Source of the DNA: Firm-13 sp037143795
GTDB lineage: Bacteria; Bacillota; Clostridia; Saccharofermentanales; Saccharofermentanaceae
DNA length: 64,000 nucleotides
Assembly: GCA_037143795.1 (NCBI GenBank)
Contig: JBAWXZ010000012.1
Coordinates: 51,771-115,770 of the forward strand
Direction: 5' to 3'
Shown here piece by piece: positions 61,477-64,000 of the stretch. The number at the start of each line of letters is the position of its first letter. The stretch's first letter is position 1. The position numbers and the translations under genes are program-made. Below the pieces are notes generated by a model. That model saw only the letters and a list, made by a program, of their open reading frames with translations, searched no databases and was not told the DNA's origin.

Positions 61477-62427
61477 ATGAATTTGATGTCAACGCTTAAA
61501 GGATCACTCTTAGAAGGATTTTTTCCTGAAGGTTGGGATATGGACCGTATCGACTGGTGCTGCGCCCATAAACCTGAACAGGTTAATGAAAGAGAGTCGT
61601 TTTGGAACGAAAGCTTCAATCCCGTTTGCTGTGAGACAGTTGCAGATTTCGATACAATGCTGGGACATGAGATTGCATTTCAAATCAGAAAAGCCCGCGA
61701 AGAAAAAATAAACCTTGCTATGATTCTGCCGGTTGGACCGATGGGCATGTATAAATGGGCCGTTTATTTCCTGAAGCAATGGAATATTTCATGTTCTCAT
61801 GTTTACGGATTTAATATGGATGAGTGGTGTGATTCGGACGGAAACACCTTTGCATCTGATAATCCGGCTTCATTTGAATATGCCATGACTCAGGCGTTCT
61901 ATGGTCCATTAGGTGAATTGACTGTTCCAAAGGACCAACGTAATTTTGCCACACGTGAAAATTTGCCTGCATACGCATCTAAGATAGCTGATTTGAAGGC
62001 AGGAGGAGCGAGACTGATAACCGTTTTCGGTATTGGGCGTGTATTTCATATTGCTTTCTGGGAGCCGCACTTTGCTGCAGAGTTTGACGGTTATGAATCA
62101 TGGAGCCGACAGACACACCGCATAGCAGCTAAGCTCCATCCATTGACAATAGAACAGAATGCACTGACTAGTTTCCGAAGCAGGACGACTTTAGTCCCCT
62201 GCTGTGCCAATACAGTCGGACCTGGATTGTTTTTGCAAAGTGATTATATGATCGGCGGTGCAGATGGTGTATTCAGTCGAGGAATGCAATGGCAGGGAAT
62301 GTCATTCTGGGTGACATTGAAGTATAGCCCGAATATATGGGTACCATCCAGCTTTGTTCCCACATTACCAGGAAAACTGTTTTTTGTTAAAGAACTGCAG
62401 GGTCCGCTTGTTTCTGATGTGAACTGA
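61477..62427 (+). CDS. Second NagB-like protein, altered active site
   Basis: A 316-residue NagB/RpiA-fold protein. The phosphate region is LPVGPMGMY (about 84-92) and FNMDEW holds Asp115. The NagB loop GxGxDGHIAFNEP is here GIGRVFHIAFWEP: Asp becomes Val189, Gly becomes Phe190, His191 and Glu196 remain. An N-terminal extension of about 55 residues (GWDMDRIDWCCAHKPEQ) precedes the fold, as in the paralogue at 52274. Canonical glucosamine-6-phosphate deamination is doubtful. It may act on the product of the Gfo/Idh/MocA enzyme upstream. TGGAGG precedes the ATG; 42 bases after the oxidoreductase. Confidence 0.8.
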   Translation: MNLMSTLKGSLLEGFFPEGWDMDRIDWCCAHKPEQVNERESFWNESFNPVCCETVADFDTMLGHEIAFQIRKAREEKINLAMILPVGPMGMYKWAVYFLKQWNISCSHVYGFNMDEWCDSDGNTFASDNPASFEYAMTQAFYGPLGELTVPKDQRNFATRENLPAYASKIADLKAGGARLITVFGIGRVFHIAFWEPHFAAEFDGYESWSRQTHRIAAKLHPLTIEQNALTSFRSRTTLVPCCANTVGPGLFLQSDYMIGGADGVFSRGMQWQGMSFWVTLKYSPNIWVPSSFVPTLPGKLFFVKELQGPLVSDVN

Positions 62428-62539
62428 AAATAAAAATTAGTTGTTATATTAGCCCATTAGTGTCAATCAGATTGAACAGCAGAGCGTGACAAAAATGCTG
62501 TTTGTAATGTATTAATACTTTCTTTGAATCTTCAGGTTG

Positions 62540-62572
62540 TCAGATTCCTATGATAAAACCATTAGAATCTGA
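62540..62572. promoter_or_regulatory. Inverted repeat before the DUF4432 gene
   Basis: TCAGATTC at 62540-62547 and GAATCTGA at 62565-62572 are exact reverse complements with a 17-base spacer, in the 178-base gap between the NagB-like and DUF4432 genes. It could be an operator or a weak RNA hairpin; no T-run follows. Confidence 0.35.
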
Positions 62573-62605
62573 TGGGTCAGTTAAGTATGTGTTCGAGGAG
62601 AAAAA

Positions 62606-63541
62606 ATGATGGATAAATTGAAATTGATGAAGTATCTGGGATCCGTGGAACAAATTGGAGGAATAAGAAATTATACATATAATGATGGTAAGGCAAAGGG
62701 CGTTCATGCAATCGAAGTAGATACCGGTTCTTTGCGATTTACAATTTTACCGGATCGATGTATGGATATTGCACACGCAACCTATAATGGAAAAGCGATT
62801 AGCTGGATCTCGAAAACCGGTATAGTTTCTCCACAATTCTATGAAAAAGATAAATTGAACTGGCTGCGCGGATTTTATGGTGGTTTGTTGACGACTTGCG
62901 GATTAAAAAACATTGGCGTGCCATCTGGTAATGAAGGGCTGCATGGACGTATCGCTAATATACCGGCTCAAAATGTCAGCATTTTTGCAGATTGGATAGA
63001 TAATGATTATGTGATGCGTATATCAGGAGAAATGAGTGAATCTGTCGTGTTTGGGGAACATCTGGTATTAAAAAGAACCATTACTGCATATCTTGGTGAA
63101 AGTAGCTTAACGGTTGAAGATTGTATTGAAAATAGAGGGTTTGAAGCAGAAGAAATAGCCCTATGTTACCATTGTAATTTTGGATATCCTCTTGTCAGTG
63201 AAACTGCAAGAATTGTAGGTGTTCCAGACGAGCATAGCAAAATGTCTAAGCCGACGCATGGCATACAGGAGGAGTGTATAAATGTTCCTATTGATATGGA
63301 TAAAGTGGTGGTCGGAATTGAAAACAATGGTATTGGTGCATACATCACATATGATAGGAACACGCTTCCCGATTTTCTGATATGGAAAATGGCCGGCGAA
63401 AGTGATTATGTAATTGGTTTGGAGCCACGTACTACTTCGTTGAATGGGATGGAAAATATCATTGCACAAGGAAAAGCTGTGTTAATTTCGCCCTTCAAGA
63501 CATATAAAACTAAACTGCAATTCAATATTAGAACGCTTTAG
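62606..63541 (+). CDS. DUF4432 family aldose 1-epimerase-like protein
   Basis: A 311-residue beta-sandwich protein of the DUF4432 family, related to aldose 1-epimerases (mutarotases). Landmarks are FTILPDRCMDIAHATYNG, FYGGLLTTCGLKNIG, GLHGRIANIPA (His in the place of the mutarotase catalytic His), YHCNFGYPL and LEPRTTSLNG with the Glu. It probably interconverts anomers of the imported sugar or a sugar acid. GAGGAG precedes two adjacent ATGs (62606/62609). Last gene of the operon. Confidence 0.88.
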   Translation: MMDKLKLMKYLGSVEQIGGIRNYTYNDGKAKGVHAIEVDTGSLRFTILPDRCMDIAHATYNGKAISWISKTGIVSPQFYEKDKLNWLRGFYGGLLTTCGLKNIGVPSGNEGLHGRIANIPAQNVSIFADWIDNDYVMRISGEMSESVVFGEHLVLKRTITAYLGESSLTVEDCIENRGFEAEEIALCYHCNFGYPLVSETARIVGVPDEHSKMSKPTHGIQEECINVPIDMDKVVVGIENNGIGAYITYDRNTLPDFLIWKMAGESDYVIGLEPRTTSLNGMENIIAQGKAVLISPFKTYKTKLQFNIRTL

Positions 63542-63738
63542 GGTCGAGGTCATTGTGTATATTTGAATTGAATAATGAGACCGAACGAACTTTAATGGAA
63601 TGCCTGATTTAAATCCCTCTTTCAAATTAAATTAATATTAAGTCATATATCAAAAATATGAACTTCTTGCTGAGATAAATTGTTGCATAAGAAAAAATAG
63701 CATAAAAGTAAGGTCTATAGGTAGCAAATTGAAGATTG

Positions 63739-63767
63739 AGAGGGCGGCAATTGTTGCCCTCTTTTTA
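63739..63767. terminator. Intrinsic terminator between convergent genes
   Basis: AGAGGGC / GCCCTCT (7 bp) around loop GGCAATTGTT, then TTTTT on the plus strand. It lies about 200 bases after the DUF4432 gene and about 45 bases past the stop of the leftward gene at the window edge. The 63542-63738 stretch is AT-rich with nothing recognised. Confidence 0.65.
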
Positions 63768-63809
63768 TGCAAAAACATGTATGGTGAATGAGTATATCTG
63801 TTAAGACCG

Positions 63810-64000
63810 TTAGAACTGTTCAAAGGCCGATAGCAGAGTGCCCTGCTCAATGGGATTGCGTACATAAAGACTTAGGAAAATGAGAAACAGCGCGAGCAAC
63901 ACTATAAACTGCGTCGATGTTGGGACAGTTAAAGATTTATCCTTGACCTTGAATGAAAAATTAAACGCTATTTTCTCTTTACTTTTGGTTTTGCAAACAA
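63810..64000 (-). CDS. C-terminal end of a membrane protein, cut by the window edge
   Basis: An open frame enters from the right edge on the minus strand and stops at 63810-63812, giving about 62 residues. It has a basic stretch, then TSTQFIVLLALFLIFLSLYV, a clear membrane helix, and a short polar tail (RNPIEQGTLLSAFEQF). No start is inside the window. The hydrophobic segment at the C-terminus of an otherwise polar chain argues for a real gene; the family is not identifiable. Confidence 0.45.
   Translation of the reverse strand, partial: VCKTKSKEKIAFNFSFKVKDKSLTVPTSTQFIVLLALFLIFLSLYVRNPIEQGTLLSAFEQF

Noticed and set aside
1..64000. CRISPR arrays, insertion sequences, prophage genes, rRNA operons
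   Set aside because: No regularly spaced repeats, transposase or integrase motifs, phage structural genes or rRNA sequence were recognised on either strand.

Overview
The window reads as chromosome of a low-to-moderate-GC Gram-positive anaerobe of the class Clostridia. The grounds are strong AGGAGG-type ribosome binding sites, Firmicutes lipobox lipoproteins, LytR-CpsA-Psr and PdaA-like wall enzymes, a YesM/YesN-type two-component pair, and many sugar-catabolism cassettes each with its own regulator. No rRNA, tRNA, CRISPR array, insertion sequence or prophage was recognised. Genus-level placement is not possible from the sequence alone.

Layout. (1) 1-13.2 kb, housekeeping and cell surface: PdaA-like deacetylase, RecQ, a large secreted Ig/DUF11 protein behind an attenuator-like leader, a secreted caspase-fold protease with a small membrane protein, a SatD/DUF3307 pair, a VOC protein, an unknown lipoprotein and an LCP protein. 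(2) 13.3-19.4 kb: a ketose cassette with LacI-type regulator, D-psicose/tagatose 3-epimerase, PfkB kinase and SDR. It has two matching operators (one a perfect 38-bp palindrome) and ends in a 5'-truncated fucose-isomerase-like gene. (3) 19.4-26.5 kb: an unknown secreted/acidic pair, PAP2 phosphatase, cardiolipin synthase, a tail-anchored protein, an ABC-F protein and an SGNH hydrolase. (4) 26.5-27.5 kb: a gene graveyard with recognisable fragments of at least three unrelated genes. (5) 27.7-32.4 kb: a YjbQ-family gene, a divergent triosephosphate-isomerase homologue, and an operon of ribulose-phosphate 3-epimerase homologue, SIS isomerase, DeoR regulator and HAD phosphatase.

(6) 32.4-54.6 kb is the largest system. 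A sensor kinase, response regulator, SDR, aldo/keto reductase and amidohydrolase run leftward. An Opp/Dpp-type ABC transporter runs rightward, followed by a DapA/NanA-superfamily lyase, YhcH, a second amidohydrolase, an unfamiliar Cys-containing protein, an FGGY kinase, NagA, a cytoplasmic ceramidase-like hydrolase, a NagB-like protein and, after a terminator, an MFS transporter. The combination resembles sialic-acid/amino-sugar catabolism with several parts substituted, so I infer uptake and breakdown of an N-acylated or amidated sugar derivative of unknown identity. (7) 55.2-63.5 kb, visibly more AT-rich: ROK regulator, ribose-type ABC transporter, Gfo/Idh/MocA oxidoreductase, a second NagB-like protein and a DUF4432 sugar epimerase homologue. 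A convergent gene is cut by the right window edge.

The best leads for new biology are the two NagB-like proteins, which both lack the Asp of the NagB GxGxDGH motif while keeping its His. The chimeric amino-sugar-like locus around the first of them, and the internally duplicated protein at 47237-48160, come next.
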